A stretch of 61,628 nt of DNA, taken from an uncultured Chryseobacterium sp. (GTDB lineage: Bacteria; Bacteroidota; Bacteroidia; Flavobacteriales; Weeksellaceae). Numbering within the stretch: position 1 is the first letter of the stretch; every line of letters begins with the position of its first letter. Location of the stretch: contig CAJYGB010000026.1 of the NCBI GenBank assembly GCA_913774355.1, positions 1-61,628 of the forward strand. Direction: 5' to 3'. Positions 35,751 through 43,911 of this stretch are shown one piece after another. A model generated the notes under the pieces. That model searched no databases, was not told the origin of the DNA, and saw nothing but the letters and a program-made list of their open reading frames with translations. The position numbers and the translations under genes are program-made.

Positions 35751-36932
35751 TCACGAATCTGATTTTCTCTTCAGTAAATACGCCAGTCCCAGGCCAATAC
35801 AAACCATCCCGGCACTGAACGGGAAAATATACGTCATCCCGTAAACATCCGCCACTCCGCCGATCAAAGGTCCGGCAACGCCTAGTGAAAGATCAATGAA
35901 AAGTCCGTATCCTGCCAAAGCGGAGCCCTGGTTGGAAGCCGGGACACTTTTTATTGCCACGACACCCAAAGCCGGAAAGATCAAAGAAAAGCCAAGGCCT
36001 GTAACGCCGGCTCCAACCAAAGCGATTTCAGGATTGTTTCCGAAAGCAATAATCAGAAGACCGGTGGTTTCTACGAGAAGACATATCATTGCTACCCTGA
36101 TTCCGCCATAGTTTTTAATCACATTGCTGAAAACGAGTCTCCCCAATACGAAAAGCCCGCCGAATACACTAAGGCACAAAGCGCCGTTATTCCAGTGAAA
36201 ATAATTATAATACAGCGTAATGAAAGTCGATATGCTGGCAAAACCGAGGCCGCCCAATGCCAGGCAGACCCCGAAGGGGGCAACCTTTCCCAGAACCTTC
36301 CAGAAAGACTGGGCTTCCTGTGTGTTGGGGTTGGTTTTGTTTTCCTTGGTCCGTGCATATAAAAATCCTGCGATTCCCATAATGATGGAAAGGATCCCGA
36401 TCCCGTACAGGCTATAATCCTTTTCGATGGTAATCCCCAGAGAAGCCCCGATAGCCAGGGCACCATAAGAAGCAACGCCGTTGTAAGAAATGATTTTTGC
36501 CGTGTGTTCTTCCCCGACAGCCATCATCGCCCAGTTGATGGGGCTTGCCCCGATAAGCCCTTCCGCACAGCCGGTAAGCAGTCGCGTGATGATCAGGAAT
36601 GCCAGACTTAAAAAAGGCGAAAACCTAAAATAATACGCCAGGATCAGGAAAATTCCGGTGAGAGAAAATCCCAGCATGCTGAACAGAACGGCAGGCTTCG
36701 GACCTTTTCCGTCGATGATCTTGCCCGAATATGCTCTCAGAAAAAAAGTAGAAACATACTGGAGGCTGATTACCAATCCGGCAATCAACAGGCTGAACCC
36801 TAGATTTTTATTGATGAAAATGGGAAGGACAGAAAGTGATAATCCTATGATGAAATATCCCAGAAAAGTAAAACAGACATAGGTAAGCAAGGACAAATTA
36901 ACATTTTCCGGCCGCTTCATTGCTTTATCCAT
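35751..36932 (-). CDS. MFS transporter
   Basis: 393-aa major facilitator superfamily permease with about 12 hydrophobic segments and no signal peptide. The loop 2-3 signature is recognisable as AYSGKIIDGKGPKPAVLFS (about 68-86), and the TM5-like region is AYYFRFSPFLSLAFLIITRLLTGCAEG. Resemblance is to the YfcJ/YhhS-type drug or sugar efflux group; substrate not assignable. No neighbouring regulator. Confidence 0.9.
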   Translation of the reverse strand: MDKAMKRPENVNLSLLTYVCFTFLGYFIIGLSLSVLPIFINKNLGFSLLIAGLVISLQYVSTFFLRAYSGKIIDGKGPKPAVLFSMLGFSLTGIFLILAYYFRFSPFLSLAFLIITRLLTGCAEGLIGASPINWAMMAVGEEHTAKIISYNGVASYGALAIGASLGITIEKDYSLYGIGILSIIMGIAGFLYARTKENKTNPNTQEAQSFWKVLGKVAPFGVCLALGGLGFASISTFITLYYNYFHWNNGALCLSVFGGLFVLGRLVFSNVIKNYGGIRVAMICLLVETTGLLIIAFGNNPEIALVGAGVTGLGFSLIFPALGVVAIKSVPASNQGSALAGYGLFIDLSLGVAGPLIGGVADVYGMTYIFPFSAGMVCIGLGLAYLLKRKSDS

Positions 36933-37089
36933 ATTAAAAAATTAAAAGGCAAAGTTACTTGATACAAAACAGATCCCATGATAAGGCATTATAAAATATA
37001 TCAGGTTTTACAGGCAATTCCTTTGCCGGAATGCACTTTTCCCATAATTTGATTTATCTTTGTTTGAATTTAAAAATCATCGATGCTCT

Positions 37090-37917
37090 ATGGAAGACAG
37101 ATATCCGAAGTATACCTTTACATGGGTCGGAGGACTTGTATTGTTGGCGGGATTATTTGCCGGGACCATGGTTACCTCTTTTTTTAATGTCTTCTGGATG
37201 TTTACCTTTAAGGAAAACCTGCAGTACCGGGATTGGTTCTTTATGCTTACTAATGCGGCAGGATTTGTTTCTGCTATTGCATTTTTCGATTTTTTTATCG
37301 TCCGCAGGACGACGGGTAGAAAACTTAATTTCAACTTTTCACCCACAAACTTCTACACGTATCTCCTTATCTTTCCGATGATGGTCGGGATGATGTTCAT
37401 TGCAGAATTCATTACCTCGCAGATTCCCACCACCGGGCCGTTCTTCGGGAAATACTATGAATTCTTTACCCAGCTGATGGATAAGCTGACGAATGATCCG
37501 GTAGTCATGATTATTACAGCCGTGATCTGTGCGCCGATCTTTGAGGAAATCATTTTTAGAGGAATTATCCAGAAAGGATTAATGAACAAAGGAATGGTAC
37601 CCTGGAAAGCGATTATCTCCGCTTCTGTTATTTTCGGGCTCGTTCATGGAAATCCTTGGCAGTTTGTGGGAGCGGTGCTGTTGGGGTGCGTTTTGGGCCT
37701 GGTTTATTACAAAACCAAATCACTGCTTTTACCGATGTTGCTGCATGGTTTTAATAATTTATGTTCGACATTGCTTATGATGTACACCAAAAACGAAAGT
37801 TTCGCGGATGCTTTTAAAATACCGGAATGGATGATATTGGGAATGGGAATCGTTCTCTTTTCCCTGTTCTCTTATCTTTTTATGAAAAAGTATAAAGTTC
37901 ATTATTCCGAGATGTAG
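37090..37917 (+). CDS. CPBP family intramembrane metalloprotease
   Basis: Multi-pass membrane protein of the CAAX-protease/bacteriocin-processing (Abi) family, 275 aa from the ATG at 37090 (MEDRYPKYTFTW). A longer reading from TTG at 37060 is possible but less likely. The catalytic motifs are EEIIFRG (about residues 155-161), FGLVHGNPWQF (about 183) and HGFNNL near residue 220. Homologues are intramembrane glutamic proteases; the substrate is unknown. Downstream rdgB begins about 115 bp later. Confidence 0.9.
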   Translation: MEDRYPKYTFTWVGGLVLLAGLFAGTMVTSFFNVFWMFTFKENLQYRDWFFMLTNAAGFVSAIAFFDFFIVRRTTGRKLNFNFSPTNFYTYLLIFPMMVGMMFIAEFITSQIPTTGPFFGKYYEFFTQLMDKLTNDPVVMIITAVICAPIFEEIIFRGIIQKGLMNKGMVPWKAIISASVIFGLVHGNPWQFVGAVLLGCVLGLVYYKTKSLLLPMLLHGFNNLCSTLLMMYTKNESFADAFKIPEWMILGMGIVLFSLFSYLFMKKYKVHYSEM

Positions 37918-38032
37918 ATCTGCTATTATTAAATTTTGCTGCATTTTTCACCAGCGATAAAATTCGTGTTCCCGTGAAAATTATATGTGCATTTCGTGTT
38001 TAAAGACAATATAAATTAAAATGAAAACGGAT

Positions 38033-38608
38033 ATGGAATTACTGGTTGCTACACACAACATCCATAAAAAAGAGGAGATCCAACAGATCTTAGGCGATCA
38101 TTTCATAGTCAAAAGCCTGACGGATTATGATATTCACGACGAAATTGTAGAAGACGGGGACTCCTTCAATGCCAATGCGCTGATTAAAGCCAAACACTGC
38201 TTTGAAAAAACAGGAATTCCGAGTTTGGGAGACGACAGCGGACTGGTCGTAGAATTATTGGACGGAAGGCCCGGGATTTTTTCCGCAAGGTATGCAGGCG
38301 ATCACGATTTTGCCAAAAATATAGAAAAGGTACTGAGTGAAATGGAAGGGATTAAAAACCGGAAAGCCTACTTTATCACCGTTCTCTGCTACTATGACGA
38401 AAACGGAGCAAAGTACTTCGACGGAAGGGCTCACGGTAATTTGCTGGAACAAAACAAGGGTTTCAAAGGCTTCGGTTACGATCCGATTTTTGTTCCGGAA
38501 GGCTATGAAATGACCTTTGCTGAAATGGAACCTCAGGATAAAAATAAAATCAGCCACCGAAAACAGGCACTGGATTTGTTTCTTGAGTTTCTGAAAGGTA
38601 AAGGCTAA
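38033..38608 (+). CDS. rdgB: XTP/dITP diphosphatase (Ham1/RdgB)
   Basis: House-cleaning pyrophosphatase that hydrolyses non-canonical purine triphosphates (ITP, dITP, XTP) to monophosphates. The start MELLVATHNIHKKEEIQ matches the N-terminal loop of the family; an ATG four codons upstream (38021) is also possible. Seen: DGDSFNANALIKAKH (about 47-60), LGDDSGLVVELLDGRPGIFSARYAG (about 66-90) with the conserved acidic pair, and GYDPIFVPEGYEMTFAEM plus KNKISHR near the C-terminus. Length about 191 aa, typical. Confidence 0.95.
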   Translation: MELLVATHNIHKKEEIQQILGDHFIVKSLTDYDIHDEIVEDGDSFNANALIKAKHCFEKTGIPSLGDDSGLVVELLDGRPGIFSARYAGDHDFAKNIEKVLSEMEGIKNRKAYFITVLCYYDENGAKYFDGRAHGNLLEQNKGFKGFGYDPIFVPEGYEMTFAEMEPQDKNKISHRKQALDLFLEFLKGKG

Positions 38609-38688
38609 ATAAAGTTTGAGGTGATAGGTATCCGGCTTTCAATCTGACTTTCAGCTTTTGCCTTAACTTTAACCTTAATCTTAATCCG

Positions 38689-38696
38689 TACCTTTG
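38689..38696 (+). promoter_or_regulatory. -7 box before rnz (TACCTTTG)
   Basis: Exact TAnnTTTG match, 29 nt before the TTG start of rnz; suggests the rnz-TIGR02757-coiled-coil operon has its own promoter. Confidence 0.55.
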
Positions 38697-38717
38697 TGTA
38701 TATAATAAACTATTGAT

Positions 38718-39632
38718 TTGAGTACTTATCTTACCATATTAGGCTTCAATTCGGCAATTCCTACGGTTAATTCTTCGCCCACCGCGCAGTTCCTGGAAAT
38801 AGAGGAACGGTCTTTCCTGATCGACTGCGGGGAAGGTACGCAGGTGCAGCTGAGAAAAGCCAAAGCCAAATTTTCAAAAATCAACCATATTTTTATCTCC
38901 CATCTTCATGGCGACCACTGTTTTGGTCTGCCCGGTCTTATTGCATCTTTCAGGCTGTTGGGAAGGGAAACGCCGCTGCATGTTTACGGCCCGCTGGGAA
39001 TTAAGAAAATGCTCGAAACCATTTTTACCATTACGGAAACCCACCGCGGTTTTGAAGTGGTATATCATGAGCTGGATAAAAACTATTCGGAAAAAATTTA
39101 TGAAGACAACAGGGTAGAGGTTTATACCATTCCTCTGGACCACAGGATCTACTGCAACGGCTATCTTTTCAGGGAAAAACCTAAAGACCGCCACCTCAAT
39201 ATGAAGGAAATTGCCAAGTACAGCGAGATTGAAACCTGTGATTACCATAACATCAAAGCAGGAAAGGATTTTGTGTTAAGTGATGGTTACGTGCTGAAAA
39301 ACGAAATCCTTACCATTGATCCCGCGCCATCGGTATCTTATGCTTTCTGCAGCGACACCCGCTATCTGGAAAGTGTGATTCCGGTTATAAAGAATGCCAC
39401 GGTATTGTATCACGAGTCTACCTTTCTGCATGATCTTAAAGAAATGGCCGATTACACCGGTCATACCACCGCCCGGGAAGCAGCGGTTATTGCACAGAAA
39501 GCTGAGGTAGGTAAACTTATTTTGGGGCATTTTTCCAATAGATATGGCGATTTGACGGTGTTTACGGATGAAGCGAGAACGATTTTTCCGAACACTTTTC
39601 TGCCGAAAGCACTGGAGCCGGTAAAAATTTAA
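38718..39632 (+). CDS. rnz: Ribonuclease Z (tRNA 3' endonuclease)
   Basis: 304-aa metallo-beta-lactamase-fold endonuclease that trims tRNA 3' trailers. TTG start giving MSTYLTILGFNSAIPT. Zinc ligands in ISHLHGDHCFGLPG (about 60-73), FCSDTRYL (about 210), HESTFLHD (about 232) and GHFSNRY (about 271). Length and motifs are those of RNase Z/ElaC. The next gene starts 6 nt after its stop. Confidence 0.95.
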   Translation: MSTYLTILGFNSAIPTVNSSPTAQFLEIEERSFLIDCGEGTQVQLRKAKAKFSKINHIFISHLHGDHCFGLPGLIASFRLLGRETPLHVYGPLGIKKMLETIFTITETHRGFEVVYHELDKNYSEKIYEDNRVEVYTIPLDHRIYCNGYLFREKPKDRHLNMKEIAKYSEIETCDYHNIKAGKDFVLSDGYVLKNEILTIDPAPSVSYAFCSDTRYLESVIPVIKNATVLYHESTFLHDLKEMADYTGHTTAREAAVIAQKAEVGKLILGHFSNRYGDLTVFTDEARTIFPNTFLPKALEPVKI

Positions 39633-39638
39633 AATTGT

Positions 39639-40409
39639 ATGTTGAAGTTTGAAGAATTGAAAATCTTCTTAGATGAAAAGGCGGATCAGTACAACCATCC
39701 GGAATTTATAGAGAATGATCCTATCCGGATCCCGCACCGTTTTTCTTTACAGCAGGACATTGAGATTGCAGGATTTCTGGCTGCTACGATCTCGTGGGGA
39801 AACCGGAAAGCTATCATAAAATCGGCGGATAAGATGCTTGAGGTCATGGGAAACTCACCGTATGATTTTGTACTGAACCATTCTGAAAAAGATCTGAAAG
39901 AGATTCAGGATAAAAGCATCCACAGAACTTTTAACGGAGAGGATTTTGTATTTTTTATCAATCAGTTTAAAAGGATTTATTCCCAACATGAAAGCCTGGA
40001 AGATTTATTCACCGTCCATAATCCGGAAACGAATTTCGGTCATGCCATAGAACGTTTCAGAGCACAATTTCTGGGAACTGAAAAACACAGGAGCCATAAA
40101 CATGTGAGTTCGCCTTATAAGAATTCATCTACAAAAAGAATTATTATGTTCCTGCGCTGGATGGTCCGTAAAGACAAACGCGGAGTGGATTTCGGAATCT
40201 GGGAAAATATTGATCCTAAATATCTTTCGATCCCGCTGGATGTGCATACGGGGAATATTTCCCGGAAGCTGGGACTGATTTCGCGGACACAGAACGACTG
40301 GAAAACCGTGGAAGAACTTGATCTTATTATCAGGACATTTGATGATAAGGACCCTGCAAAATACGATTTTGCTCTTTTCGGACTGGGAGTTACTAAAGAA
40401 TTGCTATAA
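39639..40409 (+). CDS. TIGR02757 family protein
   Basis: 256-aa cytosolic protein of the Bacteroidota/spirochaete family TIGR02757, with hallmark sequences HRFSLQQDIEIAGFLAATISWGNRKAIIKSA (about 34-65) and KRIIMFLRWMVRKDKRGVDFGIW (about 167-190). No catalytic role has been established that I know of; it is Trp/Arg rich around positions that could bind nucleic acid, as in helix-hairpin-helix DNA glycosylase-like folds, but that is a guess. It follows rnz by 6 nt and precedes the coiled-coil membrane protein gene by 12 nt. Confidence 0.85.
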   Translation: MLKFEELKIFLDEKADQYNHPEFIENDPIRIPHRFSLQQDIEIAGFLAATISWGNRKAIIKSADKMLEVMGNSPYDFVLNHSEKDLKEIQDKSIHRTFNGEDFVFFINQFKRIYSQHESLEDLFTVHNPETNFGHAIERFRAQFLGTEKHRSHKHVSSPYKNSSTKRIIMFLRWMVRKDKRGVDFGIWENIDPKYLSIPLDVHTGNISRKLGLISRTQNDWKTVEELDLIIRTFDDKDPAKYDFALFGLGVTKELL

Positions 40410-40421
40410 AAACAGCACACA

Positions 40422-40952
40422 ATGAAAAAGTACGAAGAAAAAACGGAAGTTTTAGAAAAAATTGCAAACGGTATTACCTGGTGGATCGGTTCGATTCCTT
40501 CGCTGATTGCGCATACCTTATTTTTTATCATTTCTTTTCTTTTGCCCTTGCTGCATCTGGTGGAATTTGATAAAATGCTTCTGATTCTTACCACGGTAGT
40601 TTCGCTCGAGGCTATCTATCTTGCTATTTTTATCCAGATGTCCGTTAATAAAAGCCATGAGAAAATCGAGGATATCCAGGAGGATATTGAAGATATTCAG
40701 GAAGACATTGAGGAAATCAGCGAGGATATCGAAGAGATCAGCGAGGACATCGAAGAAATTAACGAAGATATTGAAGACATCCAGGAAGATATCGAAGAAA
40801 TTAATGAAGAGGAAGATGAAGAAGATCATAGCGAGAGAGCTAAAAATGTCATGCTTAAAAGCAATGTAAGTTCTAATAAAAACGAAATAAAGGCTTTAAA
40901 GGACAAAATAGAAGAACTGCAGAATATGATCGACGCTCTCAAAAAGGAATAG
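40422..40952 (+). CDS. Two-helix membrane protein with an isoleucine-heptad coiled-coil tail (DUF1003-like)
   Basis: 176-aa protein. Two membrane helices (about 26-45 and 52-74: SLIAHTLFFIISFLLPLLHL, LLILTTVVSLEAIYLAIFIQ) resemble DUF1003 proteins, whose function is unknown. Residues 82-130 are seven consecutive seven-residue units of the form I-E-D/E-I-Q/S/N-E-D: Ile is at every a and d position with acidic residues between. A very acidic linker (NEEEDEEDHSE) and a second helix (KALKDKIEELQNMIDALKK) end the protein. Ile at both a and d favours a three-stranded coiled coil, so trimers are predicted. It closes the rnz operon, 12 nt after TIGR02757. Confidence 0.8.
   Translation: MKKYEEKTEVLEKIANGITWWIGSIPSLIAHTLFFIISFLLPLLHLVEFDKMLLILTTVVSLEAIYLAIFIQMSVNKSHEKIEDIQEDIEDIQEDIEEISEDIEEISEDIEEINEDIEDIQEDIEEINEEEDEEDHSERAKNVMLKSNVSSNKNEIKALKDKIEELQNMIDALKKE
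40665..40811 (+). repeat. Seven in-frame 21-bp repeats (coiled-coil heptads)
   Basis: Each unit encodes one heptad. Synonymous codons (atc/att, gag/gaa, gat/gac) vary from unit to unit, so the array is old rather than freshly expanded. Other members of this family that I recall have different numbers of units. Confidence 0.8.
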
Positions 40953-40983
40953 GCTTAATTGTGATATTAATGATAAACTGAAT

Positions 40984-41008
40984 GACTGATAATTTTATCA
41001 GTCTTTTT
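40984..41008 (+). terminator. Terminator of the rnz operon
   Basis: GACTGATAA / TTATCAGTC, then a T-run. Confidence 0.88.
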
Positions 41009-41111
41009 CTATTTAAACAGATATAATATCTCTTTTTATGTATTTTTATAGAAAATTAAATTTTCGATAAAAGTGGGTGTTTTTTTAGAGGAATTTTAAT
41101 GAAAAAATCAT

Positions 41112-41119
41112 TATTTTTG
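41112..41119 (+). promoter_or_regulatory. -7 box of anchor-L gene A (TATTTTTG)
   Basis: Begins exactly 24 nt before the ATG at 41136, as in genes B and C. Confidence 0.65.
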
Positions 41120-41135
41120 AACAAACAATATCAAA

Positions 41136-43751
41136 ATGTTAAATTATAGACTAAAAAGCTACTATTTTATCTTAATGTTTCTAACGGTCTCAGCCTCTTT
41201 GCTGGGACAGAGAAAACCGCCCAAAAATATTGTAACTTCAGCCAACAACAAAGCAGGTGTTTTTATAGATGTGAACGCTGCCGGTTATACCCCATCCACT
41301 TACACCCCTGAACAGCTTGTAAAAAATATTCTGATCAACGGTGGATCTACCTGTTCGGTTCCTAACGTATCAAATGTAACGGTAACTCCAAACCAACCCG
41401 CTACGGATAATGACCGGTTTTGGGGATATTTCCATAAAGGAACAACCAATTTCCCTTTTACGGACGGGATTGTTTTGACAACGGGTTATGCAAGACAGGC
41501 CGGAAATGTTGCCTCCAGTGTAAGTACGGCAGTAACAGGGGCGGGCCAGGATGATCCCGATCTTCTGGCAGCAGTGCCTAACCCCAATCCCAACGACCAT
41601 TATAAGGATAATGTCATGCTGGAATTTGATTTCGTACCAAATTCCTCGCAGGTTAAATTCAATTACATATTTGCTTCTGAAGAATATACGGGCTCATATC
41701 CTTGTCAATATTCTGATGCTTTTGCATTGTTGATCAAGCCTACTGCAGGAGGACCGTATGTAAATGTGGCTATTCTGCCGGGAGGGGCAGGGCCTGTATC
41801 AATGACCAATATTCATCCGGCCATTTCAGGAGTATGCCCTGCCATTAATGAAACTTATTTTGCAGGATATAATTCTGCTTCTAATATTGTAACCAATTAC
41901 GAAGGGAGAACCATTCCTTTAACGGCAACTGCCACAGTAACACCGGGAGTATCCTATCATTTCAAGATGGTGCTTTCCGATTACAGAGACACCGCGTTTG
42001 ATTCTGCCGTATTTATAGAAGGAGGATCTTTCGATATAGGAATTCAGCTTGTAGACGGAACCGGAGCCGTATTGCCGAGTACGCTTAACATGTGTGACAA
42101 TACCCCTCAGACTTTGGTAGCACAGGTTTCTAATGTAACGGGGCTAACTTACCAGTGGTACCTCAATGGCGTGGCTATTAACGGAGCCACCAGCGGAACG
42201 TATGTTGCCACCGCACCGGGGGTATATCAGGTCCAGGTACAGGTTCCCGGGAATACCTGTCCGGCTTCCGCAACGGTTACCATTGTCGGTGGTACAAGCC
42301 CTGTGGTTCAGAATGCCACACTCACTGCCTGTTATGCTACGGGAAATGCCACTTTCAACCTTACCCAGGCAGAACCGTATTTAACGACAACGACAGGCGT
42401 AACCTTTAAATATTATCTCAATCAGGCAGATGCCGTTGCCGGAAATAATTCTAATATTACCACTCCTACCAATTTTTCAAGTGCAGGAGGGCAGACTATT
42501 TATGTAAATGTAGCAAAAGGATTCTGTTCAAAAGTGGCTCAGCTTCAGTTGGTAAAAGCGCCGCAAATGACGGCTTCCATCGCGACTCCACAAAAGATTA
42601 CCTGTGCTGTCCCACAGATTACGCTGAATGCCGGAGCATCGGTATATCCGTCAGGAGCAACCTTTAATTGGGTGGCTTCAGGAGGAGGTAATATCGTTTC
42701 AGGGGCTACCACATCAAGCCCGGTCGTTAATAAAGGCGGAACTTATACCTTAACAATTACAAAAATATATCAGCCCGGCGCAACCTGTACGGCCACTACT
42801 TCGGTAACCGTAGCTGAGGATCTTGTAAAGCCTGTCGTGGCTTTAACTGCGCCGAGATATAAAATCTGTCAGGGCGAATCGGTGGTACTTACAGCCGCAG
42901 GCGCGCTTACTTATGTATGGTCTGGTCTTTCAGGAAACGGAAATGTAAAGACCGTCACACCGAATACAACGACAACCTATACGGTAAACGGAATTGCTGC
43001 AAACGGTTGCCAGTCTGCTACCCCCGCAACGATTACAATAGAAGTGGTACCTGCTATTGTTTCTAACGTGAAAGGCGGTTATATCTGCCAGGGCGATAAA
43101 ATTACACTCGATGCCGGAGCAGGTCCCAATTACACATACCTTTGGAATACGGGTGCAACTACCCAGACCATTTCAGTCGGAACGCCGGGTGCATATGCCG
43201 TGACCATCAATAATGGAGTATGTTCAAAAGTGTTTACGGTACAGGTAATTCAGGCTGTTATTCCTGAAATAATTAATGTAAACTATAACGAGAACGGAAC
43301 CATGATCCTTACAGCAAGCAATCCAAGCAACGGAACACTTGAATATTCCATAGATAATGGACTGACATGGCAAAGCTCAAATACTTTCACCAATGTTCCC
43401 CGAAATAAGGTGATTTCCATTAGGGTCAGAGTAAAAAATACAAGTTGTGTAGGTTTCCTTGAATACTTTACCTTTGTTATACAGAATGTGATCACACCGA
43501 ACGGAGATAATATCAACGATATTATCGATTTCCGGGGCGTAAATGAAAATAAGGATTTCAAAGCTTCCATCTTCGACCGTTATGGAAAAGAAGTATACAG
43601 GGAAAGTAAACTGCAGCCATACTGGGACGGCTATTTCCAGGGCAAACGCCTTAATACCGCTTCATACTGGTACCAGGTAAGTTTTGAAGATCCCGCCAGT
43701 AAAAAACCTGTCGTAAAAACAGGATGGATTTTACTGAAGAATTTTGAATAA
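41136..43751 (+). CDS. Choice-of-anchor-L, type B T9SS surface protein A
   Basis: 871-aa exported protein. Signal segment about 1-24, then the choice-of-anchor-L domain (about 39-300: AGVFIDVNAAGY, GIVLTTGYARQAG, FNYIFASEEYTGSYPC). Ig-like modules follow: m1 301-387 (TYQWYLNGVAINGAT), m2 388-476 (NATLTACY...), m3 477-565 (ITASI.. NWVASGGGNIVSG), m4 566-640 (ICQGESVVLTAAG), m5 641-707 (DAGAGPNYTYLWNTGA), m6 708-784 (GTLEYSIDNGLTW), and the type B sorting domain m7 785-871 (ITPNGDNINDIIDF, SIFDRYGKEVY, GWILLKN). Type B sorting is used by proteins exported through T9SS and associated with gliding or adhesion. Own promoter and terminator. Ligand unknown. Confidence 0.9.
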   Translation: MLNYRLKSYYFILMFLTVSASLLGQRKPPKNIVTSANNKAGVFIDVNAAGYTPSTYTPEQLVKNILINGGSTCSVPNVSNVTVTPNQPATDNDRFWGYFHKGTTNFPFTDGIVLTTGYARQAGNVASSVSTAVTGAGQDDPDLLAAVPNPNPNDHYKDNVMLEFDFVPNSSQVKFNYIFASEEYTGSYPCQYSDAFALLIKPTAGGPYVNVAILPGGAGPVSMTNIHPAISGVCPAINETYFAGYNSASNIVTNYEGRTIPLTATATVTPGVSYHFKMVLSDYRDTAFDSAVFIEGGSFDIGIQLVDGTGAVLPSTLNMCDNTPQTLVAQVSNVTGLTYQWYLNGVAINGATSGTYVATAPGVYQVQVQVPGNTCPASATVTIVGGTSPVVQNATLTACYATGNATFNLTQAEPYLTTTTGVTFKYYLNQADAVAGNNSNITTPTNFSSAGGQTIYVNVAKGFCSKVAQLQLVKAPQMTASIATPQKITCAVPQITLNAGASVYPSGATFNWVASGGGNIVSGATTSSPVVNKGGTYTLTITKIYQPGATCTATTSVTVAEDLVKPVVALTAPRYKICQGESVVLTAAGALTYVWSGLSGNGNVKTVTPNTTTTYTVNGIAANGCQSATPATITIEVVPAIVSNVKGGYICQGDKITLDAGAGPNYTYLWNTGATTQTISVGTPGAYAVTINNGVCSKVFTVQVIQAVIPEIINVNYNENGTMILTASNPSNGTLEYSIDNGLTWQSSNTFTNVPRNKVISIRVRVKNTSCVGFLEYFTFVIQNVITPNGDNINDIIDFRGVNENKDFKASIFDRYGKEVYRESKLQPYWDGYFQGKRLNTASYWYQVSFEDPASKKPVVKTGWILLKNFE

Positions 43752-43760
43752 GATTTAAGA

Positions 43761-43787
43761 AAGGCCGACAATTTGTTGGCCTTTTTT
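43761..43787 (+). terminator. Terminator of gene A
   Basis: AAGGCCgACAA / TTGTtGGCCTT, then a T-run. Confidence 0.85.
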
Positions 43788-43887
43788 CCGTTTTAAAAAG
43801 AATGAAAATTAATCTTTTTAAAATTAAATTAATTGTATTTACGGCAACGCAATTTGCCAGGGATTGAAATTCAATTAAAAAAAATAG

Positions 43888-43895
43888 TATTTTTG
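43888..43895 (+). promoter_or_regulatory. -7 box of anchor-L gene B (TATTTTTG)
   Basis: Begins exactly 24 nt before the ATG at 43912; TTG at 43864-43866 is a possible -33 element, 21 nt upstream. Confidence 0.65.
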
Positions 43896-43911
43896 TTTAA
43901 AATAATTTAAA

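Noticed and set aside
40665..40811. Regular short repeats that could suggest a CRISPR-like array
   Set aside because: Units are 21 bp, contiguous without spacers, in frame and encode a coiled coil.
40518..40829. 103-codon antisense frame over the heptad repeats, rich in Ile/Leu/Phe and looking like a membrane protein
   Set aside because: The hydrophobic pattern is the reverse complement of the Ile/Glu/Asp heptads and carries no independent signal.
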